From assembly GCF_017983445.1 (NCBI RefSeq), contig NZ_JAGOBJ010000004.1, positions 248,001 through 312,000 of the forward strand: DNA of 64,000 nucleotides, given 5' to 3'. The translations under genes were made by a program, and so were the position numbers. Of this stretch, positions 16,529 through 26,120 are shown one piece after another. The notes under the pieces are model-generated. The model was not told the DNA's origin and did no database searches. It saw only the letters and a program-made list of their open reading frames with translations. This DNA comes from Halomonas sp. Lineage in GTDB: Bacteria; Pseudomonadota; Gammaproteobacteria; Pseudomonadales; Halomonadaceae. Every line of letters starts with the position of its first letter. Positions within the stretch are counted from its first letter, which is position 1.

Positions 16529-17461
16529 ATGTCTGTTATCAATAGCAACATCACAGCGCTGATCGGCCAAAACAACCTGAAAGGCGCACAAAGCTCGCTG
16601 CAACAAGCGCAAGAGCGTCTATCTTCTGGCCTGCGCATCAACGGCGCCAAAGATGATGCGGCTGGACAAGCCATTGCTAACCGTATGACCAGCACCGTAA
16701 CGGGCCTGAACCAGGCGGCTCGTAACGCTAACGACGGTATTTCTCTGGCCCAGACTGCTGAAGGCGCGCTGGACCAAATCAACGATAACTTACAGCGTAT
16801 TCGTGAGCTGACCGTTCAAGCTCAGAACGGCACCAACACTGCACAAGATATTGACTCTATCCAAGAAGAAGTTAACGAACGCTTGGAAGAGATCAATCGT
16901 GTAACGACGCAAGCTGAGTTTAACGGTCGTTCATTGTTCTCTACTGGCGCAAATGCTTCAAGCAGCACTACCTTCAGTATTCAGGTGGGCGCGAAAGACA
17001 ATCAAACTATCGCGATTGAAATTAAAGGTGCAGGAGCTGACGGTGCTCTCACTACCGGCGGCGGCTGGAACATGTATACCTCTGGAGGTACGGCGGCTAC
17101 TGTAACGGTTGATGGCGAGACTCGTAACATTAGTACATTCGGCTTTGATGTACTGCAGGGTTATGACGATACTGACCCAACAGGTGATCGGACAGCTCTT
17201 TCAATTCTGGAAGATAAAATTGCATCTGTCGACCAGGCTCGTAGTAATTTGGGTGCCGTTCAGAACCGTTTTGAAACAGCTCTGGATAACATTCAAACGA
17301 CTTCAACTAACTTGCAGGCAGCTCGTTCACGTATCGAAGATGCCGACTACGCTGTTGAAGTATCTAACATGACGCGTGCCAATATTCTCCAGCAGGCGGG
17401 TACTTCCATGCTGGCCCAGGCGAACCAGACTCCGCAGAGCGTTCTTTCTCTGCTTCAGTAA
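16529..17461 (+). CDS. fliC: Flagellin
   Basis: 310 residues, a short flagellin. The N-terminal D0/D1 part ([48 protein letters not shown]) and the C-terminal part ([46 protein letters not shown]) are fully conserved. The central 140 residues are variable and rich in Ser, Thr and Gly, offering many O-glycosylation sites. TAGGAG lies seven bases ahead of the ATG, with a sigma-28 promoter upstream and a strong terminator downstream. The giant glycosyltransferase gene begins 116 bases further on. Confidence 0.96.
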   Translation: MSVINSNITALIGQNNLKGAQSSLQQAQERLSSGLRINGAKDDAAGQAIANRMTSTVTGLNQAARNANDGISLAQTAEGALDQINDNLQRIRELTVQAQNGTNTAQDIDSIQEEVNERLEEINRVTTQAEFNGRSLFSTGANASSSTTFSIQVGAKDNQTIAIEIKGAGADGALTTGGGWNMYTSGGTAATVTVDGETRNISTFGFDVLQGYDDTDPTGDRTALSILEDKIASVDQARSNLGAVQNRFETALDNIQTTSTNLQAARSRIEDADYAVEVSNMTRANILQQAGTSMLAQANQTPQSVLSLLQ

Positions 17462-17478
17462 GCCTGTTTTAAACCTAA

Positions 17479-17506
17479 AGAACCCGGGCCTTGGCCCGGG
17501 TTTTTT
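17479..17506 (+). terminator. Rho-independent terminator of fliC
   Basis: Ten-base perfect stem AACCCGGGCC / GGCCCGGGTT around a two-base loop, followed by TTTT, starting 18 bases after the fliC stop. Confidence 0.92.
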
Positions 17507-17577
17507 GTCGTTTGTAGGATGCATTTTCTCGGTATAGTAGCGAATATCCCTAATAGGTCGGCATAAAGTAGAGACTC

Positions 17578-20500
17578 ATGGCTAAGAAAAAAGTACGCAA
17601 GCATAAATCAGCGGTTGCCCAACAAAACACACGCCATAGCGCTACCTTAGGAGTGCCTCAAGCAGCGGCCGATGCTTTTATGGGGCTCTACAATGCCAGG
17701 CAATTTGAAAAGGCACGACTGGCTGCCAAAGAGATGGTAAAGCTGTACCCTGACAGTGCTTTCGCTTGGAAAGCGCTAGGCACTGCTTGTGTTGAAGATA
17801 ATCTGGCAGTAGAAGCATTACCACCGCTTGAGCAAGCACTTGCGTTAGATCCAAGCGATGCATTGACGCTAACCAGCTTGGCATCTACGTGTTTCCGGCT
17901 GGGTGACTTTCAAAATGCAGTGGAGTATCAGCAACAAGCAGTTAATATAAAGCCAGATTACGCGCTTGGACAATATAATCTCGCTGAAATGTTGCAGTCA
18001 GCTGGGCGACTTATAGAAGCCCTGGATCACGCAAAAAAAGCGAAGCAGTTAGGCTTCAACGAATTTAGATGCCTTGTCTTAATTGGCGCCTTACAATACC
18101 AAACTAAATATTTTAGTGATGCATTTTCCGTATATAAAAAATTGGAAAGCGATTTTCCTCCTCATTATGCCGTATACAATAATCTTGGTAATCTGTATAA
18201 AGATGTGGGTGACTATCATCATGCAGAAAACTATTATCAAAAATCACTTGCGTTAAATCCTGACTATGTAACAGCCTATTCTAATATCTTTTATGCTAAA
18301 CACTATAATCCCGCAGTTAAGCAAACAGAGATTTTTGAATTTGCAACACAGTGGGATAAGCGATTTGCGCTAGAGAGGTTGCCCGCAGCTGATTATGTTA
18401 AGAAATCAGCCAAATTACTTCGCATTGGGCTGATTTCGTCAAGTTTTCGTTTACATCCTGTAGGCCAGATGATCACGTCTGCTTTAAAAGAAAGTCGTTC
18501 AGATATTCTCTTTTACGGATATACAACGAATGATCAAGCGGATTTCATCACTGAAAAAATTCGCGATGCTTGTCAAGTTTGGCGAACAATACGACATCTT
18601 TCTCAGCGCGATATTGCTTCTCAAATTCGTCAAGATGATATTGATATTCTTATCGACTTATCTGGCCATGGTGATGGTAGCTGTTTACAAGCGATTTCTA
18701 TGCGTCCGGCACCGCTATGTATTAAATGGGTTGGCGGGCTTGTCAATACCATGGGGCTTGAATCGATTGACTATCTATTATCCGACAGCATTGAAACGCC
18801 TGAAGGGGTCGATGACCAATATACTGAAAAATTGATCCGCTTACCGGATGACTATATTTGTTATGTGCCCTGTGCCTATGCACCGAATACTACTTCATTG
18901 CCTGCCATTAAAAATCGCTATATTACGCTGGGCTGTTTGAATAACCCTGCGAAAATCAGCTCAGAGTTACTGAATGAGTGGGCAACATTAATGCATCAGC
19001 TTGCTGACAGTCGTTTGCTATTACGCGGCCCCCAGTATGAAAGCCAGGATTTTCGCTGCCGTATATGGGATGAAATGGCAGCGCACGGCATTGTGCAAGA
19101 GCGCGTACTGTTGGAAGGTCCCGCTAAGCATAAAGAATTTTTAGAAACCTATCAGCGTATCGATATTGCGCTCGATACCTGGCCTTACTCCGGGGGCTTG
19201 ACCACTTGTGAAGCGATGTTGATGGGCGTGCCAGTGGTTACGCTACCTGGCCCAACCTTTGCAGGCCGCCACAGCGCTACTCACTTGATTAATGCTGGTT
19301 TACCTGAGCTAGTCACCAACAGTTGGGACGAGTATCGTCAGCGTGTTATTGAACTGGCTAATGACCTGCCTAATCTGGCGGTTATTCGTGCAGGTCTGCG
19401 CACTATTCTCCACTACTCGCCTGTATGCGACGCGCCTCGTTTTGCCAATCACTTCAACAATGCGCTACGCGCTATTTGGGTGCGTTACTGCGAAGATAAA
19501 GCGCCTGAAGCCTTAACCTTCAATAAAGAAGGCGAAATGTGGTTTGCTGATGAAGATAAGTTGGTCGAGCTGCCCGAGGCTTTAAGCGAAGAAGAAAATG
19601 AAGATGCAGCGTTTGAATGGAAATTTGATGAGCCTATCATAATCGTAGATAACGCTGCCGTACTGCCTCGCCATCCGGACTACCCGAAATGGATGGCAAG
19701 CGGACACCTGGCCGTCATTAGCTTCGACCCGGTCAGCTTGCTCAACAATAAAATAGATGAATTAAAAGAGTTCGGTGAACTGCATCACTATCCGCATGCG
19801 CTTTTAGGTGATGGACAGCCTGCAACGCTCTACGCCACGCTGGATGCTGAAAAAGGCAGTACGCTGAAGCCCCTGCCGGAAGATCAGTTGCCAAAATACC
19901 AGCGTGAGAAGCTTAAAGTACTTGCTGAGTTGCCTGTTAATACGGTTGCCTTGGATAGTATAGAGGGGCTATCAAGCGTTGATATGCTGGTGCTTGATGA
20001 TCTGCATGATGCTATGAAAGTGTTTAATAATGGTGAAAAATACCTAAAGGACACGCTCCTTATTCAAGTAAAGGTGGCGTTTCAGCCTACTCATATGCGT
20101 CAGCCGAACTTGGCTGAGTTACAATATTGGGCTAGTCGGAATGGATTTAGGTTTTATTCCTTCAATTCGCTTTGTTATAGAGAATTTCAGAATAAAGATG
20201 TTTTTTCTTTGAGTGGCAGTGAGCTATCGAATGCTGATGCTGTCTTTATTCCTAATGATTATAGAATAAAAAATCTATCAGCTAGTAAAGCCTTTTCTCT
20301 AGCTTACTTGCTTGAAGAGTTTTATGATTTTAAAGATGCTTCTAATGGTGTTCTGGAACTTTCTGTAAATACTTGCGTTCTGAATGGAAAAATTGCTAAT
20401 TATAGAGGGATTGAAGAAAGGTGTGAAGAAATTGCTAAGATTTTGTATGTTAATGCGGTGAATAATCTGACTGAAGCTAAAGTTTTGGTTGAAAAAATTA

Positions 20501-22098
20501 GGCAGTTTTCAAAACTTGATGAGAAAGAAATTTATTCTATAGTTGCTCAGTGTGAAAGAGCGTTAAGTAGTAACCCAAGTAATAATACTGCTTTTTTTGT
20601 TTTGACTCACGCTTTGCTCGCAAAGAAAACAAGTAGCTACAAGAATAAAGAACTGCTTAATAATTTGGACTTTCATGAGTGGAGGTTTAAATATAACTTG
20701 TACCAATACTGGCTTGATTCTGTTGAAACTATAAGATCAGCGACTTCGCCGAAATGTTCTATCATTATTATAGCTAACAAATTTAAGGTTGATATTATTA
20801 AGAATGTTAAGGAGCTTAGAAGGCAAGGCGATAAAAATCTTGAGATAGTTTTTGTTAATAATGGCGCATGCCCGAATGACTTTCTAGCTCTAAGGGAGTA
20901 TATAAATTCATGGATAGATATGAATGGTAACTCTGGTGCATACTTAGCCAGAAATATAGGCTTTGTTTTTAGTAAAGCTCCTTTTGTACTATTCGTAGAT
21001 GATGATGGTTTTCCTGAAGAAGGTTTTTTGTCAGCTCATCTTAATTTGCATAATAAAAAGGACCTTGTTTGTTTAAGAGGTCAATATAAAAGTTATTCAG
21101 GGAACGATCCTGTTCACTATTCTTTGGGGAGCGAAGATAGAGTTGCGCCTCCCATCTTAGAAGGAAATGTTTCATTTTCGCGGAATGCTTTTGCTAAGGT
21201 AGGAGGTTGGGGGGACTATATTTTATTTGGGCATGGTGGGTTTGATATTTCTCTTCGAATTTTTGAAGCTGGCTATGATAAAGAAAAACAAGGATATACT
21301 GCTAAATCTATCTTGAGGCATGAATATGTCCGTGGTAGCGAGCATGCAAAGATCAAATTTAAAAAGCAGACGGAGTCTGGTTTATTATTAAATGCTTTGC
21401 ATGGAGGGCTTAATGAAAAGCTTAGTCAATACTTTTCTGCACAAAAAGAATCCTTAAGAAAGGAGAGTGAGCTTGAGAATCATGCAAAACTTGTTGCCCC
21501 TCAAAGCTCATTTCCACCTGAGGTGGAGGAGCTTGTTATAAATGCTTATAAAAATGCTAATGTGATACTCGAGTACGGCACTGGTGGGTCTACGCTAATA
21601 GCTGCCAAAATGAAAGGAAAGATTATTTATGGTGTGGAGAATGACCATGCATGGGCGGTTAATGTTAGCCAGGTTTTAAAAGAAGGAGACTTTCTTAGTT
21701 GTCCATTGATACATTATGTAGATATTGGTAAAACAGGGAAGTGGGCAAAGCCAATTAATCACGATAAGAGAGAAAGTTATCCAAGTTATGCTTCTTCAAT
21801 TTGGAATTATGATGGTTTTAAAGAGCCAGATGTTGTGCTTATTGATGGTCGATTGCGAACGTCGTGCTTGTTGTTTGTATTGATGAACGCAAAAAAAAGA
21901 ACGTTGGTTTTGTTCGATGATTATAAAGATCGAACTTATTATCATATTGTTGAGCGTCTGATTAAGCCAGTTGAAATAGTTGGGCGTATGGCGGTGTTCG
22001 ACATTGATCCGTCTGTAATTTATATAGAGCCTGCTGATCGTTACTGGGTAGATGCTGAGTTTTATAAGGTGACATTGGCAGGGGAGGATTCGCGATGA
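17578..22098 (+). CDS. TPR / O-GlcNAc-transferase-like / FkbM-like / GT2 / methyltransferase-like multidomain protein, probable flagellin glycosyltransferase
   Basis: 1506 residues, apparently cytoplasmic. Order, with approximate residues: basic N-terminus; TPR array 30-240 (repeats such as YNNLGNLYKDVGDYHHAENYYQ); OGT/SPINDLY-type GT41 catalytic region 280-640 (LRIGLISSSFRLHPVG, DILIDLSGHG, LGCLNNPAKIS, DTWPYSGGLTTCEAMLMGVPVVTL); FkbM-like region 685-930 without an obvious SAM-binding loop; GT2-like domain 1060-1270 (CSIIIIANKF, FVDDDGFPEEGFL); and a Rossmann methyltransferase-like domain 1310-1500 (ILEYGTGGSTLIAA, DVVLIDGRLR). GT41 enzymes put sugars on Ser/Thr, and position right after fliC argues for flagellin modification (inference). 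Composition is mosaic: parts near 18060-18700 and everything after about 20080 are clearly AT-richer than the middle. Confidence 0.82.
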   Translation: MAKKKVRKHKSAVAQQNTRHSATLGVPQAAADAFMGLYNARQFEKARLAAKEMVKLYPDSAFAWKALGTACVEDNLAVEALPPLEQALALDPSDALTLTSLASTCFRLGDFQNAVEYQQQAVNIKPDYALGQYNLAEMLQSAGRLIEALDHAKKAKQLGFNEFRCLVLIGALQYQTKYFSDAFSVYKKLESDFPPHYAVYNNLGNLYKDVGDYHHAENYYQKSLALNPDYVTAYSNIFYAKHYNPAVKQTEIFEFATQWDKRFALERLPAADYVKKSAKLLRIGLISSSFRLHPVGQMITSALKESRSDILFYGYTTNDQADFITEKIRDACQVWRTIRHLSQRDIASQIRQDDIDILIDLSGHGDGSCLQAISMRPAPLCIKWVGGLVNTMGLESIDYLLSDSIETPEGVDDQYTEKLIRLPDDYICYVPCAYAPNTTSLPAIKNRYITLGCLNNPAKISSELLNEWATLMHQLADSRLLLRGPQYESQDFRCRIWDEMAAHGIVQERVLLEGPAKHKEFLETYQRIDIALDTWPYSGGLTTCEAMLMGVPVVTLPGPTFAGRHSATHLINAGLPELVTNSWDEYRQRVIELANDLPNLAVIRAGLRTILHYSPVCDAPRFANHFNNALRAIWVRYCEDKAPEALTFNKEGEMWFADEDKLVELPEALSEEENEDAAFEWKFDEPIIIVDNAAVLPRHPDYPKWMASGHLAVISFDPVSLLNNKIDELKEFGELHHYPHALLGDGQPATLYATLDAEKGSTLKPLPEDQLPKYQREKLKVLAELPVNTVALDSIEGLSSVDMLVLDDLHDAMKVFNNGEKYLKDTLLIQVKVAFQPTHMRQPNLAELQYWASRNGFRFYSFNSLCYREFQNKDVFSLSGSELSNADAVFIPNDYRIKNLSASKAFSLAYLLEEFYDFKDASNGVLELSVNTCVLNGKIANYRGIEERCEEIAKILYVNAVNNLTEAKVLVEKIRQFSKLDEKEIYSIVAQCERALSSNPSNNTAFFVLTHALLAKKTSSYKNKELLNNLDFHEWRFKYNLYQYWLDSVETIRSATSPKCSIIIIANKFKVDIIKNVKELRRQGDKNLEIVFVNNGACPNDFLALREYINSWIDMNGNSGAYLARNIGFVFSKAPFVLFVDDDGFPEEGFLSAHLNLHNKKDLVCLRGQYKSYSGNDPVHYSLGSEDRVAPPILEGNVSFSRNAFAKVGGWGDYILFGHGGFDISLRIFEAGYDKEKQGYTAKSILRHEYVRGSEHAKIKFKKQTESGLLLNALHGGLNEKLSQYFSAQKESLRKESELENHAKLVAPQSSFPPEVEELVINAYKNANVILEYGTGGSTLIAAKMKGKIIYGVENDHAWAVNVSQVLKEGDFLSCPLIHYVDIGKTGKWAKPINHDKRESYPSYASSIWNYDGFKEPDVVLIDGRLRTSCLLFVLMNAKKRTLVLFDDYKDRTYYHIVERLIKPVEIVGRMAVFDIDPSVIYIEPADRYWVDAEFYKVTLAGEDSR

Positions 22099-22189
22099 TT
22101 AAAAAAATCGATAAGTGATGAAATTAATTTTTTAAGTCATGGTGAGTTAGTAAGTTAGTCGATCCTAAATAAGGTCTACTAAGATTTTT

Positions 22190-22233
22190 AGACAATCCGG
22201 TCTATCTCTTAAGGCCGGATTGTGTCTTTTTTA
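22190..22233 (+). terminator. Rho-independent terminator of the glycosyltransferase gene
   Basis: ACAATCCGG (22192-22200) pairs with CCGGATTGT (22215-22223) around a 14-base loop, followed by GTC and TTTTTT. It sits 92 bases after the stop. Confidence 0.8.
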
Positions 22234-22354
22234 GCGATATTAACGAATTATATTTGTAGGTGTTAGTGTGTCTAATAGAGGTTTTGTAGATATGATAATA
22301 CTCCCATTTTATCGGGCTTCAAAAGTAGGACTCAGGCCACCTTGAACTTCATAC

Positions 22355-22546
22355 CTATCGAGACCTTATGCTTAGGCGGTGACTTTTTAAAAAACGGATA
22401 CTGTCATCGGTGGAGGTTTCAACAAGGTCGCCATCAACGATCTCGACCACTGTTTGGCCACCCTGGAGTACTGCCTGGTATGCGCGACGTGTATAGCGCG
22501 ATGCCTGTGCGGCAAATCGTTGCTCTGCATCGTAGATGATGGTCAT
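22355..22546 (-). CDS. Hypothetical small protein, 63 residues
   Basis: The ATG at 22546 is preceded on the minus strand by AAAGGAGTT, an excellent ribosome-binding site (six-base spacing). The protein (MTIIYDAEQRFAAQASRYTRRAYQ...) is helical at the start, then a short strand region TVVEIVDGDLVET and a basic tail. No known family. Divergent from the 64-residue gene at 22718. The stretch 22234-22354 holds nothing else. Confidence 0.55.
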   Translation of the reverse strand: MTIIYDAEQRFAAQASRYTRRAYQAVLQGGQTVVEIVDGDLVETSTDDSIRFLKSHRLSIRSR

Positions 22547-22717
22547 GGGAACTCCTTTATATTATGGGTTCACTGTATAGCATGCTACAAAAGCCTGGCG
22601 GTAAGCGCTAGCGGCTATGCGTGTATCAGGCCTCACGGGGCGCCATTTACAAAAGCCGTCTATTTAACGTCTAAGGTAGCAAGATAAACCGTGCAATAAA
22701 TTCCGCCAGGAGGTGTC

Positions 22718-22912
22718 ATGCGCCCCGATGACCATGAATGCGTAGCGCTGGAGCTGGAAAAAGTAATCCGCGAAACCCAAACTACGATTGACCAGGCAGT
22801 GGCACATGGGTTGGATGAAACCATGCCTGAGGATTACGAACAGCTTCTCAACATTCTCGATAAAGCTATCAAGCAGCAGCGTGAACATACGCTGGCGATG
22901 TTGCTGCTTTGA
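22718..22912 (+). CDS. Hypothetical acidic helical protein, 64 residues
   Basis: ATG with GGAGG six bases ahead. An amphipathic, acidic two-helix protein (ALELEKVIRETQTTIDQAV..., EDYEQLLNILDKAIKQQREHTLAML). No family recognised. The last third has a broken, diverged copy at 24145-24247, on the far side of the toxin-antitoxin pair. Confidence 0.6.
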   Translation: MRPDDHECVALELEKVIRETQTTIDQAVAHGLDETMPEDYEQLLNILDKAIKQQREHTLAMLLL

Positions 22913-22980
22913 AACTTGAGAGTACTTTTCACTACATTGCCTGCCTGAGTTATTTTCTTCACCAACACATTTCCAATATT

Positions 22981-22999
22981 TTCGAATAATTCGAATAAT
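22981..22999 (+). promoter_or_regulatory. Repeat upstream of the HTH/PIN operon, possible operator
   Basis: TTCGAATAATTCGAATAAT: two copies of the palindrome TTCGAA spaced by TAA, 53 bases before the antitoxin start. Antitoxins usually autoregulate through such sites; binding here is inference. Confidence 0.4.
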
Positions 23000-23051
23000 G
23001 CTAAACTGTTGCAATGATATATTTTTGTAAAATACCTGAGGAGTAAAGGTG

Positions 23052-23507
23052 ATGACCGCGCTTTCTAACCTGTTGCCCAGTCAAGAAGAGGCCGTCCTTG
23101 CCAAGCTATCAAGTAGGGAGCTTGCCGCTTATGTTGAGACGCAGGCTTCTACTCAGAAAGTATCCCTCACTGGTAAGGACGGGAAAGCACATCAGGTTGA
23201 GGTGCCTGTTAGTGCGCTTCGCCTGCTGGTCGATATACTGACTGAGTTGGGCGATGGTAACATGGTAAAGCTAATTCCCGTGCATGCGGAAATGACGACG
23301 CAAGAAGCGGCCGATGCCATGAACATGTCTCGCCCCTCTTTTATTAAGCTGTTGGATGAAAACAAGCTCCCTTTTCATCGAGTCGGAAATAGACGCAAGG
23401 TAAAGTACTCAGATGTCATGGCTTATAAACAAGAGATCGACCAAAAGCGGCTTCAGGCATTAGATGAGCTATCAGCGCTCGATCAATCATTAAATCTGGG
23501 TTACTGA
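23052..23507 (+). CDS. Antitoxin with excisionase-type HTH (partner of PIN toxin)
   Basis: 151 residues. The ATG at 23052 has GAGGAG eight bases ahead; the GTG just before it is in frame but badly spaced. The C-terminal half has the MerR/excisionase-like helix-turn-helix: EMTTQEAADAMNMSRPSFIKLLDENKLPFHRVGNRRKVKYSDVMAYKQ. The N-terminal part, with KVSLTGKDGKAHQVEVPVSALRLLVDIL, is typical of HTH antitoxins paired with PIN nucleases. It would bind the toxin and repress the operon. Its stop overlaps the toxin start by one base. Confidence 0.85.
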   Translation: MTALSNLLPSQEEAVLAKLSSRELAAYVETQASTQKVSLTGKDGKAHQVEVPVSALRLLVDILTELGDGNMVKLIPVHAEMTTQEAADAMNMSRPSFIKLLDENKLPFHRVGNRRKVKYSDVMAYKQEIDQKRLQALDELSALDQSLNLGY

Positions 23508-24079
23508 TGAGTTCTTACTACACCGTTGTGTATGATGCCTGTGTACTTTATCCAGCTCCGTTAAGAAGTTTGCTTATTCATTTGGCAATGACAGATTTGT
23601 ACCGTGCTCGTTGGTCGCGTCAAATACATGATGAGTGGATGCGTAGCTTATTGGCTCAACGTAATGACCTCACATGGGAAAAGCTTGAACGTGTCCGTGA
23701 TTTGATGGACAGCCATACGCGTGATGCTGTGGTTGAAGGTTTTGAGCCCTTGATTGATGGCTTAACGTTACCTGACCCGAACGATCGACATGTGCTTGCT
23801 TGTGCTGTTCATAGCAATGCTGAGGCAATTATTACGTTTAATCCTAAAGATTTTCCCAGTGAAACGCTTGCCCAGTACGACATCAGGGCCATACATCCTG
23901 ATGAGTTTTTAATAGACATGTTGGCTTTAAGCCCTGGGAGTGTTATTCAGGCCGTACAGCGGCACCGCAGGAGCTTGAAGAATCCGCCCTTTACCGCTGA
24001 TGAGTATCTTGATCTGCTCCTGAATCAAAGGCTTCCTGAAACGGTGAATGAACTCAGGTCTTTTAGGCTTTTATTATAA
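23507..24079 (+). CDS. PIN-domain toxin (putative RNase)
   Basis: 190 residues. PIN fold with acidic residues for Mg-dependent RNA cleavage: D10 (VYDACVLYP), E43 (HDEWM), D90 and D93 (LPDPNDRHVLA), and the strand EAIITFNPKDF. The C-terminal ~60 residues (DEFLIDMLALSPGSVIQAVQRHRRSLKNPP...) form the extension typical of this HTH-paired PIN family. One-base overlap with the antitoxin gives translational coupling. The two genes form a complete, apparently intact type II module. Confidence 0.85.
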   Translation: MSSYYTVVYDACVLYPAPLRSLLIHLAMTDLYRARWSRQIHDEWMRSLLAQRNDLTWEKLERVRDLMDSHTRDAVVEGFEPLIDGLTLPDPNDRHVLACAVHSNAEAIITFNPKDFPSETLAQYDIRAIHPDEFLIDMLALSPGSVIQAVQRHRRSLKNPPFTADEYLDLLLNQRLPETVNELRSFRLLL

Positions 24080-24144
24080 AAAGAGGTGTTATAAAGGTTG
24101 AGAAAATTCGTCCATGAACCATTGTTCGCGCTGAAGCGCACTAG

Positions 24145-24247
24145 CTGGATAAAATCATGCTGAATGATCACGACTATCTCCTCAACATGCTCGATCAAGC
24201 AGCAGCGTGACTATACGTTAGCGATACTAAAAGCTGGCGACCACTAG
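24145..24247 (+). pseudogene. Broken paralogue of the 64-residue gene at 22718
   Basis: Read in frame, 24145 onwards gives LDKIMLNDHDYLLNMLDQA, and after a small deletion/frameshift QRDYTLAILKAGDH and a stop at 24247. This matches LDETMPEDYEQLLNILDKAIKQQREHTLAML of the intact gene almost position by position, also at DNA level. A stop precedes the matching part, so the gene has lost its 5' part as well. Confidence 0.7.
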
Positions 24248-24397
24248 CCGCTATTTTTTGATACACGTAAGCGATACTTTTCATTTCACACTGTGCTTGC
24301 AACAAATCATTGCACTAATTGCTTAGCCCATAAAAGTTGCTTTTTTTCTTCTCTAGCCAATACTTGTCTGTCTTACAGAAGCAGCGAGATTTGAGCA

Positions 24398-25072
24398 ATG
24401 AACGCACATACGCTGGCGTTGACTCTGGCCATTGCGGCAGGTTGGTTAAGCTTTAATACGCTAGTGGTCGTCGGCTATTTCTTTTTCTGTAAAAAGGAAG
24501 CCTTGGGCTTGGCTGCCGGGCGAGATAGCTTTTGGCTGACCGTGGCGGGTAAGCGAACTAAAGCATCCCCATCATCGCCTCGCGCTACGCCTGTACCAGT
24601 ATCAGAAAAAGAAAGTAGAGCTTCGGCTGAGCCCCCTGTTGAGTTGGACAAGGCCCCTCCACCTGCATTGCCACCTAATGCCTCGTATTCCCTATTCGTG
24701 ATTTTTAATCAGCCAGATCCTGCGCTTAATCAGAAAATACAGGGTTTGTTGCAAGCATGGGAGGCGCATTATGACACTACGCTTCAGGTGTATCTTGCAT
24801 CCGGCGTCACCCCACAAAACCCGATACGCATAGCCAATGCTTACCCGCCTGGGAGCATGCCCGCCGAAGAGGTATTTTTAGATGAGGCGAACGTAGTGGG
24901 CGGCGTAAGCCTGATTGTTGAAAAGCCCAAGCGTAAACGTGGTTTCGATAAGGTGCAGCTTGGCAAGCTGGTCGAATTAAGTGAAGAGTTTGCCGCTTTG
25001 GGTGGATCAGTACTGGATGAAGAGCGAAAGCCAGCCTCGCGTAAAACCTTCAAGAATATCACCGGCGGTTGA
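24398..25072 (+). CDS. Membrane-anchored protein with ZipA-like layout
   Basis: 224 residues. One N-terminal membrane helix (about 7-29, ending in FFFCKK), a Pro/Ser/Ala-rich linker (about 50-95), and a C-terminal globular domain starting YSLFVIFNQPDPALNQKIQGLLQAWEAHYD and ending with GGVSLIVEKPKRKRGFDKVQLGKLVELSEEFAALGGSVLD. Short helix, proline-rich linker and a C-terminal alpha/beta domain are the layout of ZipA, the FtsZ anchor, but no diagnostic ZipA motif can be claimed. Stands alone. Confidence 0.5.
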   Translation: MNAHTLALTLAIAAGWLSFNTLVVVGYFFFCKKEALGLAAGRDSFWLTVAGKRTKASPSSPRATPVPVSEKESRASAEPPVELDKAPPPALPPNASYSLFVIFNQPDPALNQKIQGLLQAWEAHYDTTLQVYLASGVTPQNPIRIANAYPPGSMPAEEVFLDEANVVGGVSLIVEKPKRKRGFDKVQLGKLVELSEEFAALGGSVLDEERKPASRKTFKNITGG

Positions 25073-25323
25073 AACCCCGTTTATTACTCGCGTTACGCGT
25101 CCATTTATCTACGTTTACACTTTGCCTTTCAAGGGCAGTGTTCCAGCGTATCAGCAAGCGCGTAGTGAACTCGTACGCCACTCCTAATAACCTCGATGCA
25201 TAAAAACTATTTTTAATATTCTTTTTTGTGTTTATGATGAATGCATAGCTGATACGCGGCTTATCAAAGCCTATACCCCCTATCACCAGTGCAAATGATC
25301 TTTGCCGATGAGGATGCCAACAG

Positions 25324-26100
25324 ATGATTCGAGCACGCCGTTTAAACGCATTAGTCGCCGCAGTTTCATTAAGCCTGGCTAGCGGTTTTGCTGCTGTGCA
25401 GGCCCAAGCCGATACGTTGAAAGTGGGGATGTCCGGCGGTTATTTTCCGTTTACCTTTGTCGAGCGCGACGAACTCAAAGGCTTTGAGGTGGATGTAATG
25501 AATGCGGTGGGCGAGATCACCGGCGACGACGTTGAGTTTGTGACGGCAAGCTTCTCCGGGTTAGCCGGTATGCTGGATTCCGGGCGCATCGATACCATTG
25601 CCAACCAGATTACGATCACCCCTGAGCGCGAAGCCAAATACGTCTTTACCGAGCCCTATGTGTATGACGGCGCGCAAGTGGTTGTTCGTGCGGGTAACGA
25701 ATCCATTGAAGGTGTAGAAGATCTTTCCGGTAAGACGGTGGCGGTTAACCTGGGTTCCAACTACGAGCAGTTGCTGCGCGAGCTGCCCAATGCGGCCGAG
25801 ATTGATATCCGCACCTACGAGTCAAACGTCGAACAGGATGTAGCGCTGGGGCGTATCAACGCGTTTATTATGGACCGTGTAAGCGCTACTCAGGTGATTA
25901 AAGAGCGTGGGTTGCCATTAGAGTTGGCTGGCAAGCCGTTCACGGTCATCGAGAATGCGCTGCCGTTTCGTAACAATGAAGAAGGCAATGCTCAGCGCGA
26001 TCGGGTAGATGCAGCGTTAACCGAGCTGCGTGATAACGGTACGTTACGTGAGATATCTGAAAAGTGGTTTGACTCAGATATCACGCAGCAGCCGGAATAA
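25324..26100 (+). CDS. Amino-acid ABC transporter, periplasmic substrate-binding protein
   Basis: 258 residues. Signal peptide ([29 protein letters not shown]), then a family 3 solute-binding protein: LKVGMSGGYFPFTF, LKGFEVDVMNAVGE, FSGLAGMLDSGRIDTIANQITITPERE, and the hinge region LSGKTVAVNLGSNYEQLL. Closest in character to cystine/polar amino-acid binding proteins (FliY/TcyJ type). First gene of a three-gene importer operon; a hairpin follows before the permease gene. Confidence 0.88.
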   Translation: MIRARRLNALVAAVSLSLASGFAAVQAQADTLKVGMSGGYFPFTFVERDELKGFEVDVMNAVGEITGDDVEFVTASFSGLAGMLDSGRIDTIANQITITPEREAKYVFTEPYVYDGAQVVVRAGNESIEGVEDLSGKTVAVNLGSNYEQLLRELPNAAEIDIRTYESNVEQDVALGRINAFIMDRVSATQVIKERGLPLELAGKPFTVIENALPFRNNEEGNAQRDRVDAALTELRDNGTLREISEKWFDSDITQQPE

Positions 26101-26120
26101 ACGCTACTCTGTAGTAACGT

